Assembly: GCA_037127315.1 (NCBI GenBank)
Contig: JBBBDQ010001456.1
Span: 2,261,501-2,325,500 of the forward strand
Source: Ascarosepion bandense
Lineage: Eukaryota; Mollusca; Cephalopoda; Sepiida; Sepiidae
Direction of reading: 5' to 3'
DNA: 64,000 nucleotides
Numbering within the stretch: position 1 is the first letter of the stretch; every line of letters begins with the position of its first letter. Made by a program: the position numbers and the translations under genes. Under the pieces are notes generated by a model. The model saw only the letters and a list, made by a program, of their open reading frames with translations. It was not told where the DNA came from and ran no database searches. Shown one piece after another: positions 10,636-20,904 of the stretch.

Positions 10636-10869
10636 TTAGGAAATAGTAAAGTTCATGGCGTGGATGCCCGCTGGATCAGTAATAGAGTCTTTAAGCCACT
10701 CAGAGTGATGGGCGTTAAGATCTCCGAATAAAAATATGTGAGCGAATGGGTGGTATGAAATAGCCTTATCTATGTTGTCAGCGATGCTATCTAGAAGGGA
10801 GCAGTTAGGAGAGGAAAAGAAAGAATAGGTAACTAACCGAACCCAGGAGAGACAGACGGAGATATACAT
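10636..10869 (-). pseudogene. LINE AP-endonuclease, central part
   Basis: FLFGDLNAHHSEWL is the GDxNAHH-type catalytic segment of APE endonucleases. It is separated by a stop from the next ORF (10623-9790), which holds the SDH motif. The N-terminal endonuclease motifs are missing. Confidence 0.8.
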
Positions 10870-10929
10870 ATTGGTGGTCAGTAGATTCGAATGAAGTTAC
10901 CCTAGCTATGGGGGGGGGGGGGGTCACTA

Positions 10930-11334
10930 ACGTAAATTGTTAGCAAATATTGATGTTCTATTTTTGTTTTAAGAAGTGGACCAACACAACACAATCCACC
11001 AGTACTCTACTAAAAGTTTCTTCAAATGCTGGAATAGGTTTGAGGGGCGCAGGCGGAACCCTTTGATTAGGTTTTCCGACAATCTGGCATGTGTGATATG
11101 AGTTACAAAAATTTACAACATCATGCTTAAGTTTCGGCCAGAAAAAGTGGTTGAAAATTTTCTTATAGGTTTTATTCCTAAATGACCTGACATGGGGGTA
11201 TCATGCGCTATTTTTAGTATTTCTTGTCTATAAACTTTCGGGACTACTATTTGATTTTTTATCTTCCATTCTTCATCTACTTTAGCATCCAGTGGGCGCC
11301 ATTTTCTCATTAAAATGCCATCATATAAAGTCAC
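10930..11334 (-). pseudogene. Integrase zinc-binding region and start of core (before the LINE)
   Basis: IVVPKVYRQEILKIAHDTPM, SGHLGIK and CNSYHTCQIVGKPNQ make the HHCC module. ETFSRVLVDCV holds the first catalytic Asp, then a frameshift leads to QYLLTI, exactly where the fragment at 8155 (MCTSTRF) takes over. Together they make one integrase split by the LINE. Confidence 0.85.
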
Positions 11335-11358
11335 TCCCTAACTTTCTTTTCTTCTTCT

Positions 11359-11622
11359 TTAGGTAGAACGCTGTTTTTCAGAAGACAAATTTCTTTGTTC
11401 TATTAAAATTTGGTTGTCTTCTTCCTTTACAGTAGATGTTTTTAGAAGGTTGTTATCCATTAATTTATCTGCTACGATTTTTTTAATTATAGCTTTTCTC
11501 ATTGTCGGGTTTGAATCTAATTCGAAAGAATCTGCGATTTCCACTAGTTCTGCTTTGTGTAGAGTCTCAAAATTTTCGCCCAGGTCGGCTAAACTGAGAA
11601 AATTTTCTACGGAAAAGGGCAT
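11359..11622 (-). pseudogene. gag N-terminal fragment
   Basis: An 87-residue frame starting MPFSVENF, with an LHKAELVEIADSFEL helix region followed by lysine-rich text. It lies directly after the PBS region and before integrase, as expected of gag. I recognise this style of start from Gmr1-like elements only in general terms. Most of gag and all protease are deleted. Confidence 0.6.
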
Positions 11623-11860
11623 GCTTTTTTGTTGTTTTGGTTTTTATATTTTACGAAAGATATTTAGATACAGTTACTTTCTTTCGCGAATTACGTATAT
11701 ATTTTTTTTTTTTTACGATATTATACGAACCCTTGAATGTTTAGTTTATTTTAGTTTTATTTTATCGGGATTTATGAGTTTCTAATTTTGTTATGATATT
11801 AGCGTTGGACGAAACTCCTAATTTTATTTTATCTTTGGACGAGCTGTTATGTTTTAGCTT

Positions 11861-11876
11861 AGGACGAGCCCCTAAC
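11861..11876 (-). promoter_or_regulatory. Candidate primer binding site
   Basis: Immediately inside the 5' LTR the minus strand reads TTAGGGGCTCGTCC, resembling a tRNA 3'-end complement (the GGGGCTCGTCC form is used by tRNA-Pro-primed elements). CTCGTCC/TTCGTCC recurs twice within the next 60 bases. Confidence 0.5.
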
Positions 11877-12601
11877 TGTTACGAACCCGTTTGGATCAGC
11901 AACACATAAAAATACAATTTTAGTTGGAATAATGCTGAAGGGAGTGATTTTATACAGAAAGGAAATTTATAACACACAAAAATATTCAGCAAACACACAG
12001 GAATAAAGTGACAGAACTATAATATACCGGACACTAGAACGGGTTCAACTTTGTACTAGTTTCACACAATATTCACTGGAAAATAAGAGGTGAGTCTAAC
12101 GAGGAAGATATTTGGAGGAAGTTTAGGCGGAATGGAAAAAGGTCATTCAACAGCTAGGGTTTGGTCAGAGTGATTCACAAAACAATCTTTACCTTTCACG
12201 GCAGCACGTGGTGTATTCACTGGATGTTGAGAAAGGTCTTCGTGTGGAGAATTTCGGCTGGTAGTTTGGTGGAAAGTTCTTTCGACGTCTTGAACGAATA
12301 GCCGGAGAGAGGCCGATAGCCCAAAAACTTTCTCGTTTTTTACTATTTCTTCCCTTTTATATAGAAACAGGGGCCTATATTCATTGGCCCTCTCTTTCTC
12401 TGGTCTTTTCTTTCTTTTCACTGTAACCTATTTTTGGGAAGGGTAGAACCTGACCCAGTGACCTAATTCAGACTACTCTCCTTTCTGGAGTGGTAGAACC
12501 CTGACCGAATGACCAGTTACTACTACTTTTACTAAGGTGACTATTTTAGTCATGACCCAAGGCTTTTGGGGCGAAAAAACACTTCTAACTTCCTCGTTAC
12601 A
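11877..12601 (-). repeat. 5' LTR of the Gmr1-like element
   Basis: Plus reading runs from TGTTACGAACCCGTTTGG to CTCGTTACA and aligns with 4915-5820. It includes TTTATACAGAAAGG and a CTTTTATATAG segment that may be TATA-like. The outer flank is a (TA)/(AC) run. Confidence 0.9.
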
Positions 12602-12611
12602 ATATATATAC

Positions 12612-12696
<85 letters not shown>

Positions 12697-12720
12697 CATA
12701 CATATGTATATATACATATA
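12602..12720. repeat. (AC)n/(TA)n microsatellite
   Basis: About 30 AC units then TA units. ORFs across it are artefacts. Confidence 0.95.
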
Positions 12721-12726
12721 CATATA

Positions 12727-13108
12727 AGATTAAATAAATTGCAATGATCATGTTTGCTTATTTTTAATAAAATCCGTTCATACTCACGGATAATCAACGT
12801 AGAAACAATCAAAAGGTATAACATTGGGCTGTAACATTGACAGATGTTATTTTCATTCATTTCTCAAGGTACCCAAGTACTTTCAACCTCTTTCTGAGAT
12901 CATCTTCAGGGGTGTGAATTATGGTAACAAATGTAACCCGTAAACTGTGTTGCTAAAAATTACTGTACTTTTTTTTCTGCTTCAAATGGACGCTAGCCAT
13001 CAACCGTTATAGGTTGATGGCTAGCGTTCCATTAGAACGTGAAAATTATCCAAAATGGATTTTATTAAAAATAAGCAAACATAATGTTTGCAATTTATTT
13101 AATCAAAC
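12727..13108. repeat. Foldback of a PLE-like 3' tail
   Basis: GATTAAATAAATTGCAA... at 12727-12775 is repeated inverted at 13056-13108. A second, inner hairpin (GCTAGCCATCAACC / GGTTGATGGCTAGC) lies at 12987-13027. The minus strand also has CTGAAGATGATCTCAG, typical of PLE tails. Confidence 0.65.
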
Positions 13109-13262
13109 ATATTTAAAAGAAAATTTACTACCTAAATACACATATACGTATGTATACATATATATAGACACATATGCATGTATATACATACTTATATACA
13201 TATATACACATATATTTACATATACATTTATATATCTACATATATATACATATATAGACATA

Positions 13263-13266
<4 letters not shown>

Positions 13267-13310
<44 letters not shown>
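13267..13310. repeat. (TA)n microsatellite
   Basis: A TA run flanking the Tigger element; it probably supplied the TA target. Confidence 0.95.
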
Positions 13311-13313
<3 letters not shown>

Positions 13314-15852
13314 GAACCTTGATATACGAATGCCCCAACATACGATTTTGTTTTAGATACGACGAAAATGTTCGCTAGACTTACACCTTGAGATACGTCG
13401 AATAATTTGAGATAAAACGATCGACGTTTCAAAAAATAAAAAATCGCGAGACGCCATAGGTAGATGGCAGTGTGTTCGTTCGGCTAGCCGAGCATTCATT
13501 CGTTTGTTCGTTCGGCTAGCCCAGGGATCGGCAAAGTGATCGATATCAACCTCTGGGGGTCGATGGGGCTATCCAAATAAATAAAACATGACCTTGTTAT
13601 TTCTTTTATTTTTATTCCTTATAAATATTTCTAATTATTTTTCCTTTTAAGACCTAAAAGAAGAATTTTAAAGTTCAGTTTCTGCACTCATACAAAAAAA
13701 TCCTAGATTATTAAAAAAAAACGTTAAGAAACTGTAGCAAAGCAGATCAAAGTCAGTTAGAACCACCCCTCCCAATTCACTGTCTCTGTCTCACTGATTA
13801 AGCGAAGTGGGATTTATAGACAATAGTTTTAACTTAAAAAGAATGAAAGAAGGAAAAAGAGCAAGATCAGAGAGATACATTTTTAACAATCTGTTTCTTT
13901 GGCTTAATTTTATAACTTGTTATTTTTATGAAATGCTACATTTCTCTTATACAATTTTCTCCAGCCAGTTCATTAGTCGGCGTGTCGTACAGTGAACATA
14001 TCGATGCTTTGAGTGTGCGAATCACGTGTTTTTTCTTCACTTTGCGAACATTTATTAACTGTGTGAATCATGGATCCTACATCTAAAGATAAGAATGGGG
14101 ATAAGAAAAAGCCAAAGAAAATGATCTCAATGGAAATTAAACATGAGATAATATCGAAGCATGAACGAGGTGTGAGAATCGTTGACTTGGCCACTGAATA
14201 TGGTCGAAATGCTTCGACCATATCAACTATTCTCAAACAAAAGGATGTGATAAAGAAATTTCAGCCTTCTAAAGGCGTAACTATTATTTCAAAATTGCAT
14301 TCAGAGTTGCACAACGAGATGGAACGCTTACTTTTGGTCTGGATAAGGGAAAAGGAACTGGCTGGTGACTCCGTTACAGAAACTATAATTTGTGAAAAGG
14401 CTGTCGCCATCTTTAATAACCTTAAACGGGATGCAGCTGAGGAGGGAGGAGTCATCGCAAGACAGTGGAGATGAGTTTAAAGCCAGTCGTGGCTGGTTTG
14501 ATAATTTTAAAAGGTGTTCTGGCATTCACTCAGTCGTTAGGCATGGCGAAGCTGAAAGCACAGATGTAAACGCTGTTGAAAATTTTATCTTGAAATTCAA
14601 TTCTATTATTTCCCAGGAAGGCTATATACCTCAACAAGTATTTAATTGCGACGAAACGGGGCTTTCTTGGAAAAAAAAGCTTCCCGGACATAAGCCTATG
14701 AAGGATAGGCTAATGCTCAGTCTTTGCGCTAAGGCTACGGGCGATTGTAAAGTGAAGCCATTGTTGGTATACCACTCCGAGAATCCCAGGGCCTTTAAAG
14801 CCCATAAGGTGTTGAAAGAAAAGAGGCAACAGCAGAACTCTCTTGATCGATATCTTATAAAACGACCACGAAGTCAGAGTGTTGAGGGTGAAAAGGCCAA
14901 AATGGCTAAAACTGATAGTGGGAGTGATTAGCTTAAGTAGAAAAAAAAAGTGTCCCCCCCCCCCAAAAAAAAACAAAAAAACAAAATGAAAATTAAAAAA
15001 AAACAAAATGAAAATTAAAACAAGTGTGTGTGTGTGTGGGGGGGGGTGTCGTAGGTTAAGCTATGCTGTCTCATAGCCCTCTCTCCCCACCTCCTTCCTC
15101 CTCCTCAGCTCACCTTCGTTAGCTACTCATCCCTGTCTCCATGGTAAGTTAATTACAATTTTATTCTTTAGATTTTTTATTATGTAATGTAAAAAAGGAA
15201 AGAAATAACCATTTTGTACTGTACGTACTGTCAATTTCATTGTCTCTTTATCGTGCGTGTAGCCTAGCTTCTCTCCTACCCCCCATGTTTAACTTGCCCA
15301 TAGTAACCAGGTTGCTTGTGGTAGCCTTGCTTCTCTACCTCCCCACCCCTGGCATGCATCCCATTAGCTGCTAGTAACAAATCTAATTTTTTTTCATTGT
15401 TAGGGCCTAATGAAAAAACATAAAAAATTAAAATGAAAGCTTAAAAACTAATTTGCGTTTATCATGGCCTTTCTAGTCTCGTGTGTGTGTGGTAGCCTAG
15501 CGTCTCTCCCTCCCCCCTCCTGGCATGCATCCCGTTCACTATTAGCGCTCGCTCAACTGGTGAGTACAACTCAACATTTCATTGTTTTTATTAACATTTA
15601 TTATTGTAATATATACATGTTGGTGTTTTTACTCTATAATTACTATACGGTATATGATTTTAGTTATATATAAGATAATTTTAAGTATAATTTTAAGTAT
15701 AATTTTTAAGTATAATTGGGAAAATTTATTAACCTTGGAACGGATTAATTCGGTTTCTTTTAATTTAAGTGATAATTGCTTTGAGATACAATTGTTTTGA
15801 AATACGACGGTGGTCATGGAACGAATTAAATTCGTATCTCAAGGTTCCACTG
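13311..15852 (+). mobile_element. Tigger-type (pogo) DNA transposon, internally deleted
   Basis: Left end GTTGAACCTTGATATACGAA and right end TTCGTATCTCAAGGTTCCAC are inverted repeats flanked by TA, the target of Tc1/mariner/pogo elements. The transposase at 14070-14931 is broken. The left end has a stretch (near 13522) resembling a hAT end, without a partner. Confidence 0.85.
14070..14931 (+). pseudogene. Tigger-like transposase (deleted)
   Basis: The first frame (14070-14474) encodes a CENP-B/pogo N-terminal helix-turn-helix: EIISKHERGVRIVDLATEYG then NASTIST. A frameshift near 14430 continues with FKASRGWFDNFKRCSGIHSV, the CENP-B DNA-binding half, and FNCDETGLSWKKK, the first catalytic Asp region. 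After YHSENPRAFK the text jumps to a lysine-rich C-terminus, so the rest of the DDE core is deleted. It cannot be an active transposase, but DNA binding might survive. Confidence 0.85.
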
Positions 15853-15870
15853 TATATATATATTTCAAAA

Positions 15871-16080
15871 TAGCACCTAATGAGCCAGACGAACCTACCT
15901 AGGTTTCTCCTAAACGGATCGTCAGGGAAAGCTGGCTAAAGAGAAGAAAAAACGACATATCAAAAATATAAAAGGTTACTTTTTTATATGTCGTTTTTGC
16001 TTTTCCTCTTTAGTAAGCTTTCCCTGACGATCCGTTTAGGAGAATCCTAGGTAGGTTCGTCTGGCTCATTAGGTGCTACT
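15871..16080. repeat. Long hairpin, about 95-bp arms
   Basis: AGCACCTAATGAGCCAGACG... is repeated inverted, ending CGTCTGGCTCATTAGGTGCT. The arms are about 92% alike and the loop is about 25 bases (AT-rich). It lies beside the Tigger right end and a (TA)n run. Confidence 0.9.
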
Positions 16081-16277
16081 TAGTTTGCTCTACCGTTGTA
16101 TTTAGCGCTTTCTATTAGATGGTTACTCGTGTCGGCTTTGGGCTTTGTGCTGATTTCGGTCCGAACACTTTTGACTGACATTCGTGCCCTAAGCTCTTTC
16201 TTTTTTTTACAACCATTTTTTCCTTCGTTCGATAGTTTTCGAGAAAGGTTTTCGAGACGAGAATAATTATAATCACG

Positions 16278-16333
<56 letters not shown>

Positions 16334-16368
16334 ATTTTAGAACATGTACATCATTTTTCTATATATAT

Positions 16369-16423
16369 CCACAACAAAGGTACCTTTGTTTCGACATTGA
16401 AACTTCAATGTCTCATCAGGCGG
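16369..16423 (-). ncRNA. Hammerhead ribozyme
   Basis: Minus strand: stem I CCGC; CUGAUGA; stem II GACAUUGAA with UUCAAUGUC (8-9 perfect bp); GAAA; stem III CAAAG-GUAC-CUUUG, a palindrome; U-U at the cleavage site; stem I GUGG. Every conserved core base is present. The surroundings resemble PLE ends. Activity is predicted from structure. Confidence 0.85.
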
Positions 16424-16665
16424 TGTGTAAAGTAATAGAAAGTCTCTTTCCTTATATTTGTTTAGTTTTGTTCGAAGTGTAGGTGGGGATTAGTGATAGG
16501 GGACCGTTGAAATTTTTGGAGAGGGTGTTTTTTAAAAGTGGTTGATTAATGAGAGTTTTTGATTTCTAGACAGATTTAACACAGCTCTATATATTATATA
16601 TCGAGCACTGTTTTAAATTAATGTTTAGGACGTTGTAAGAATTCTTTCTTTGTTCTGTATTCACT

Positions 16666-16776
<111 letters not shown>

Positions 16777-16779
16777 AAT

Positions 16780-16824
16780 CATCCGCAGACATCTGTTTCG
16801 CTGTATCACAGCTCATCAGTAAAT
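16780..16824 (-). ncRNA. Hammerhead ribozyme, probably decayed
   Basis: Minus strand: CUGAUGA; stem II GCUG-UGAUA-CAGC; GAAA; very short stem III with GUC; then UGCGGAUGA. Stem II and core match the copy at 60667-60713, but the stem I strand before the core (UUUA) pairs poorly with UGCGG. Confidence 0.55.
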
Positions 16825-16829
16825 AATCT

Positions 16830-18690
16830 CATTGGTCAAAGCTTTGAGTCGGATAGGTCCCCCAAGAGAATTGGAGACGACTATAAAAATCCGAACTCAG
16901 TGCGAAAAATCAGTTGTTTGGGTAGTTTTTGAAATTGCAGCCGAAATGTAACGACTGAGGGGAAAGTGTTCCCAATAGAACTACTATGGCTGAAGATATA
17001 AACAAGTTTAAAAAAGCCTGCCGCCGATTAACTTAAAGAGTTAATGACGAATAATGCGCCTCCGATAAGAACCCCGAAAGAACTTTATTGTTTTAAAAGT
17101 TATTTGTAGAATTGAAAGCTCTAATTATTCTTAACGAAAAGTTCGCACTGCTATGAAAGAAGTTTTAAGTTTCAGGCGACAAATACTAAACGACCCCACA
17201 CCGCCCGCCGCCAAGTCGCACTGTTATTTAGCTGTCTCTGCAAAGTTTGATAAAGGCCGAAAAGATGTGTTTTTATGTGGAGAATTGACAGTCAGATGAT
17301 TTTTAAAAGTTGAAGGCTCTGATTACTTTTAATGAGACTTCGGAAGGACTTATTTTTATTTGAAGATTGAAAGTTCTGATATTTTTAAACGAATCCTCTC
17401 TCCGTTGTAAACTTGAATTTCGACAATTGTATTTTCTGCTTTTGCAATTAATTATTTTTTTTATAAAGACTTTCTTTCGTAGCTCATCCAGGCGTCTTCG
17501 AACTTGTTCATTTATTTAATTTTTTTTTTTTTTTTTGTGCACACAAGTGTACAAGTGTACACAAGTGTCCGATCTGTATATGGTAGAAATACGGCTACTG
17601 GGTTTTCACAACGTGACTTTTTGAGATCAAAAGAATGTAACACCCCAACGGACGGTCCGAACAATTTCTCCGGCGGCCGTTCTCCACGCTGTGATGTTGC
17701 CGGGAATTTGTTGAAAAAGCCGGAGCCTCAAGCTGGGGGTACAAGATTAAACTATAAGGAACGAACTTCCACAACTTGGATGAGTTGAAAGGATGCTTTA
17801 TTTCGTTTAGAGTTAGCCTTTTCGGTTGGGGCAGGCGAATATGACACACAACTCTATCTCTAATTAATGGAGATCAACAAATCCGAACTGACCGAAACAA
17901 GACGAACGGAGGTTGTACTTCAAGCACACGCCCGGCGGAACTAACTCAACTCAACTGATCTGACTCGGAAAAATCACCTGAATTTATTTAAAATTAATTC
18001 GGAAATCCGGAAATCCGTAAATGCTTTAGACCAGCGGGTGATAACCATTGGCGACTGCAAGTCCGAAATTTCAATTATCTTTTTTTTTTTTTTTTTTTAT
18101 CTTAATAAAGCTTCCGCCGGAAAATTCTTAATGTGTGTCTTTTAGACAGCCTTTGACCTGGTCATTCAAAAAACCTATTTCCTGAACTTTATCTCTTATC
18201 ACATTAAATCACCGAGTCAAATATTTACAGGAAGAGTGGTAAGATTTAAAACAGTAATCTGATATCCTTTTCTCTTCCACAATTTTCCTCATAAAAGAAA
18301 AAGCGTTTATTTATTTTTTCTCTTCTTTTTCACTTTTGTTAAACGAAACATGTTTTTAATCTATTTTATATTCTTAACCATTTTCTATTTTAATCTATTA
18401 TAATAAAATACATATTTTACAAAGCACCCTAATACGCCTGGTTATCGTGTCACAAGAATACAGCATGGGCAGTGAGTTCGTTGTTGTAATAGACGTCTTG
18501 AGGACCAGTTACTGTGACGAGGTCATCACGACTAGCGGCCCGAAAGCGTCGTCATAATTGATGCCGTTTCAACATCATCATCGTGGCAGGCTCCGGACCG
18601 AGGGCAGCGAATCAACCAGCCGGCAGACGTGTTACACATAGACATATATACATAGACATATATATATACATATATGCATCTACTGCGGTA
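16830..18690. other. No gene identified
   Basis: Unassigned sequence, with a GC-richer patch at 17580-17850 and another at 18520-18630. No coding motif, splice-flanked exon or known repeat end recognised. A T-run lies at 18078-18099. Confidence 0.5.
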
Positions 18691-18699
18691 ACCTACCAA

Positions 18700-19045
18700 G
18701 CCCAAATCTCCCCAACTAACAACAGAAACATTTTCCAAACTTATATCGGTATCTCCACTGGGGAATTTATATAATACTCATAAACACTCCTTTTCTAACC
18801 CCAATCTAAGATTTCAAACATCCCTTTCCCGAAGATTTTGGAAAATGAAGGAAGAAGGACTAAACCCCATAGTTAGTTGGAAACTGATAGGCTCAGTCCA
18901 CTCCCCCATAAACCTTTACTATAGATGTAACCTATGTTTAGTTGAAAAAATTAAAATAATAAAGAGTCCTAATCAAAACTTACTTTTAGATTTACCTTAG
19001 GAATTCTTAAGCAAATGCTGCCATAAATCTAAATTTTTTAATTTT
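18700..19045 (+). pseudogene. Penelope-like element, end of the endonuclease region
   Basis: SNPNLRFQTSLSRRFWKMKE, EGLNPIVSWKLIGSVHSP, CNLCLVEKIKIIKSPNQNLL and KCCHKSKFF are the same C-terminus as the PLE at 3590-3889. The YIG segment is mutated and a stop lies near 19000. It is truncated to the left. Confidence 0.75.
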
Positions 19046-19179
19046 GAATTTTAAAAGTTTTAATTTTGAATTTTATATTTTAAATATATGTAATTTTAAT
19101 TTTAAACTTTAAATTTAAGTAATTTTAATTTTAAACCCTTCTATTAATATGATATATCCCGAAAAGAAATACAGTATAA

Positions 19180-19415
19180 AATGATCAGTTGAAAAATGGA
19201 ACTCGACACCAGGAATAAGAAATACAGATTTATTGTACGAAGGCACAATTAACAATAATACACATATAGGCAAGCCACGGGTTGGATCGGAATTGACTAT
19301 CGAATAGTGAATGCCTTCGCCTAAAACCCTTTTCCCTTCGTACCGCTCGTTACCGTCTTTTATAAAGTAGAGCATTCTATTTTCGGGGATGGCAGGATGT
19401 TCCACTATAACACCT
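19180..19415 (-). repeat. Probable 3' LTR of a Gypsy element
   Basis: On the minus strand TGTTATAGTGGAACATCC starts right after the pol stop. TATAAAAGACGG is TATA-box-like and ACAATAAATC could be the poly-A signal. The end was not determined because no partner LTR is present. Confidence 0.5.
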
Positions 19416-19424
19416 ACCCTCGAG

Positions 19425-20230
19425 CTAAATTCTTCTTAGAATTTTGCTCCTAATATTTTTTCTCTTAGGATCTGAACATAGCCGTTTAGTCCTTTTCCTT
19501 TTCCTGTTACTTCTTCTCCTGTCAGTCCCTGTGTCTTCACTTTTAGGAGAATCAGTCGTTCTTTGCGTAGGTGTTACCTCCATCGGTACTCCATTGTGAG
19601 CGTGTGGTTTAATCTGGAATGTGTCATATATTACCTCCATTGGTATCTCTTGGTCATTTGTAACGGTTTCGATGTATCGGTGTCTCAATTGGTTTATGTG
19701 TCTTTTACAGACAAACTTCTCTCCTTTAATTATATAAATGACTCTTCCGATTCTTCTAATTACTAAACCGTCTTCCCAAAAGCACTTTCCAGTCCGATAG
19801 TTCTTAAAGAAGACCTTGTCGCCTTCCTTGAAAGATTTAATATCAGAGTTTAATTTTTAAAACTCTTCTTTTTCTTTGGTTACAACCTATCAAAAATTGA
19901 TCAAATCTTTCTCGCGTACATGACCTCAGCAGGCGATAAATTTCCATTAATGTTCTGATTCGGCGTAATTCTGTAAACCATCAGAAATGTTTGGATATTC
20001 TTGTCTTCGGTGTCGATCCCATTAGCTTTTCTCATAGCTCTTTTAAATGTATCGACAAACCTTTCTGCCTGACCATTCGATCTCGGATTATACGTAGGCG
20101 TGGTTATGTGTTCGATTGCTAACGAATCACAATAACGTTTAAATTCTGCTCCCGTAAACATAGTTCCGTTGTCACTCACAATTGTGTTTGGTACTCCCAG
20201 ACGGCTAAATACTTTGTTTAACGCCTTTTA
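19425..20230 (-). pseudogene. Gypsy integrase, core and C-terminus
   Basis: From 20230 on the minus strand: FSRLGVPNTIVSDNGTMFTG (second Asp), then NPRSNGQAERFVDTFKRAMR with the catalytic Glu, FLMVYRITPN and LSPAEVMYARKI. After frameshifts comes a basic tail rich in RRSNRKRKR ending at 19425. The zinc-binding region and all upstream pol are absent. It differs clearly from the Gypsy integrase at 3-1109. Confidence 0.85.
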
Positions 20231-20244
20231 TCGTATTTGACAGT

Positions 20245-20330
20245 ATTTATTTATAAAATAATAGAATTCTTTTGACAGTATTTATTATTAAATAATAGAA
20301 ATAAATAAATACTGTAAAAAAATACATTTT
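20245..20330. repeat. Short inverted repeat with a PLE-like terminus
   Basis: TTTGACAGTATTTATTTAT is followed by its near complement ATAAATAAATACTGTAAAA. TGACAGTATTTGTTTATTTC is also the terminal motif of the PLE pair at 53333-55140. Confidence 0.55.
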
Positions 20331-20359
20331 TAAACTTACTTTTTAGTAGTTTTTCCTAT

Positions 20360-20640
20360 ACACACACACACACACATACATATATATATGTGTGTGTGTG
20401 TTCATTTGTATATATGTGTATGTATATGTATATATGTGTATGTATATGTATATGGATATATGTGTCTATGGTGCATATATGTATATATTTGATGTGCATA
20501 TATATATTTGTATAGGTATATATATTTATATGTATATATGTATGTTTGTGTGTGTGTATGTATGTATGTGTATGTTTGTGTGTATGTATGTTTATATATA
20601 TGTGGTAATGTGTATAAGTATATATATATTTTTAAACATA
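20360..20640. repeat. (AC)n / (TATG)n low-complexity tract
   Basis: Mixed TG/TATG/TA repeats; the 101-residue frame here is an artefact. Confidence 0.9.
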
Positions 20641-20850
20641 TACTGTTTTATAAGAGACAATGAATGTCTATTATGTTTTAATCATGAGCCGTTCTGAACG
20701 TCGTATTTTGACTTTAATTTCAGTTGAAAATAAAGACAAAAATTCTCCAACATTTGGATAATTTTTTATTAATTTGGTTCTAAGTTTTCACATGAGCCAT
20801 CTTCAGAGAGGCTATTAAGACGGTAACGCTGTAGGGTTTGATACATTCAC
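20640..20850 (-). repeat. PLE-like tail, copy 1 of a direct repeat
   Basis: AACATATACTGTT, then GAGACAATGAATGTC and GTTGAAAATAAAGACAAAAA, and so on to GACGGTAAC. The same block is at 24337-24530, with small differences. The minus strand contains CTCTGAAGATGGCTCATG, the kind of tail seen at PLE 3' ends. Confidence 0.65.
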
Positions 20851-20904
20851 ACCCACACAAACACATGATCATTCAGCGTTCACGTGATAACCTTAGTTTT
20901 TTCC

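Larger units (their letters stand above)
8158..10925 (-). mobile_element. LINE (EN + RT) inserted in the integrase
   Basis: Minus-strand order: AP-endonuclease end, linker, RT, C-terminal domain, then a 3' tail reading GCCTTGCTCGGGG and poly-A at about 8165. The 5' end is truncated within the endonuclease, next to a run of about 13 G (plus strand) at 10911-10923. The same family is present at 20905-21775 and 28790-29735, and as a lone tail at 22440-22515. Confidence 0.85.
4915..12601 (-). mobile_element. LTR retrotransposon with integrase before RT (Gmr1-like Ty3/Gypsy)
   Basis: Two similar LTRs (11877-12601 is 5', 4915-5820 is 3') flank, in minus-strand order: PBS, a gag N-terminal fragment, integrase, RT, RNase H and PPT. 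Both outer flanks are TA repeats, so the target duplication cannot be resolved. The coding part has internal deletions (most of gag, protease, start of RT), stops and frameshifts, and a LINE inserted in the integrase. It is non-autonomous. Confidence 0.8.

Noticed and set aside
13522..13570. CAGGGATCGGCAAAG, resembling a hAT transposon end
   Set aside because: No matching inverted end or 8-bp duplication found nearby.
17636..17860. Possible solo LTR starting TGTAACACCCC with a reverse AATAAA
   Set aside because: No second copy, no convincing end, no flanking duplication.
20392..20697. 101-residue frame rich in Tyr/Met/Val
   Set aside because: Translated (TATG)n low-complexity sequence.
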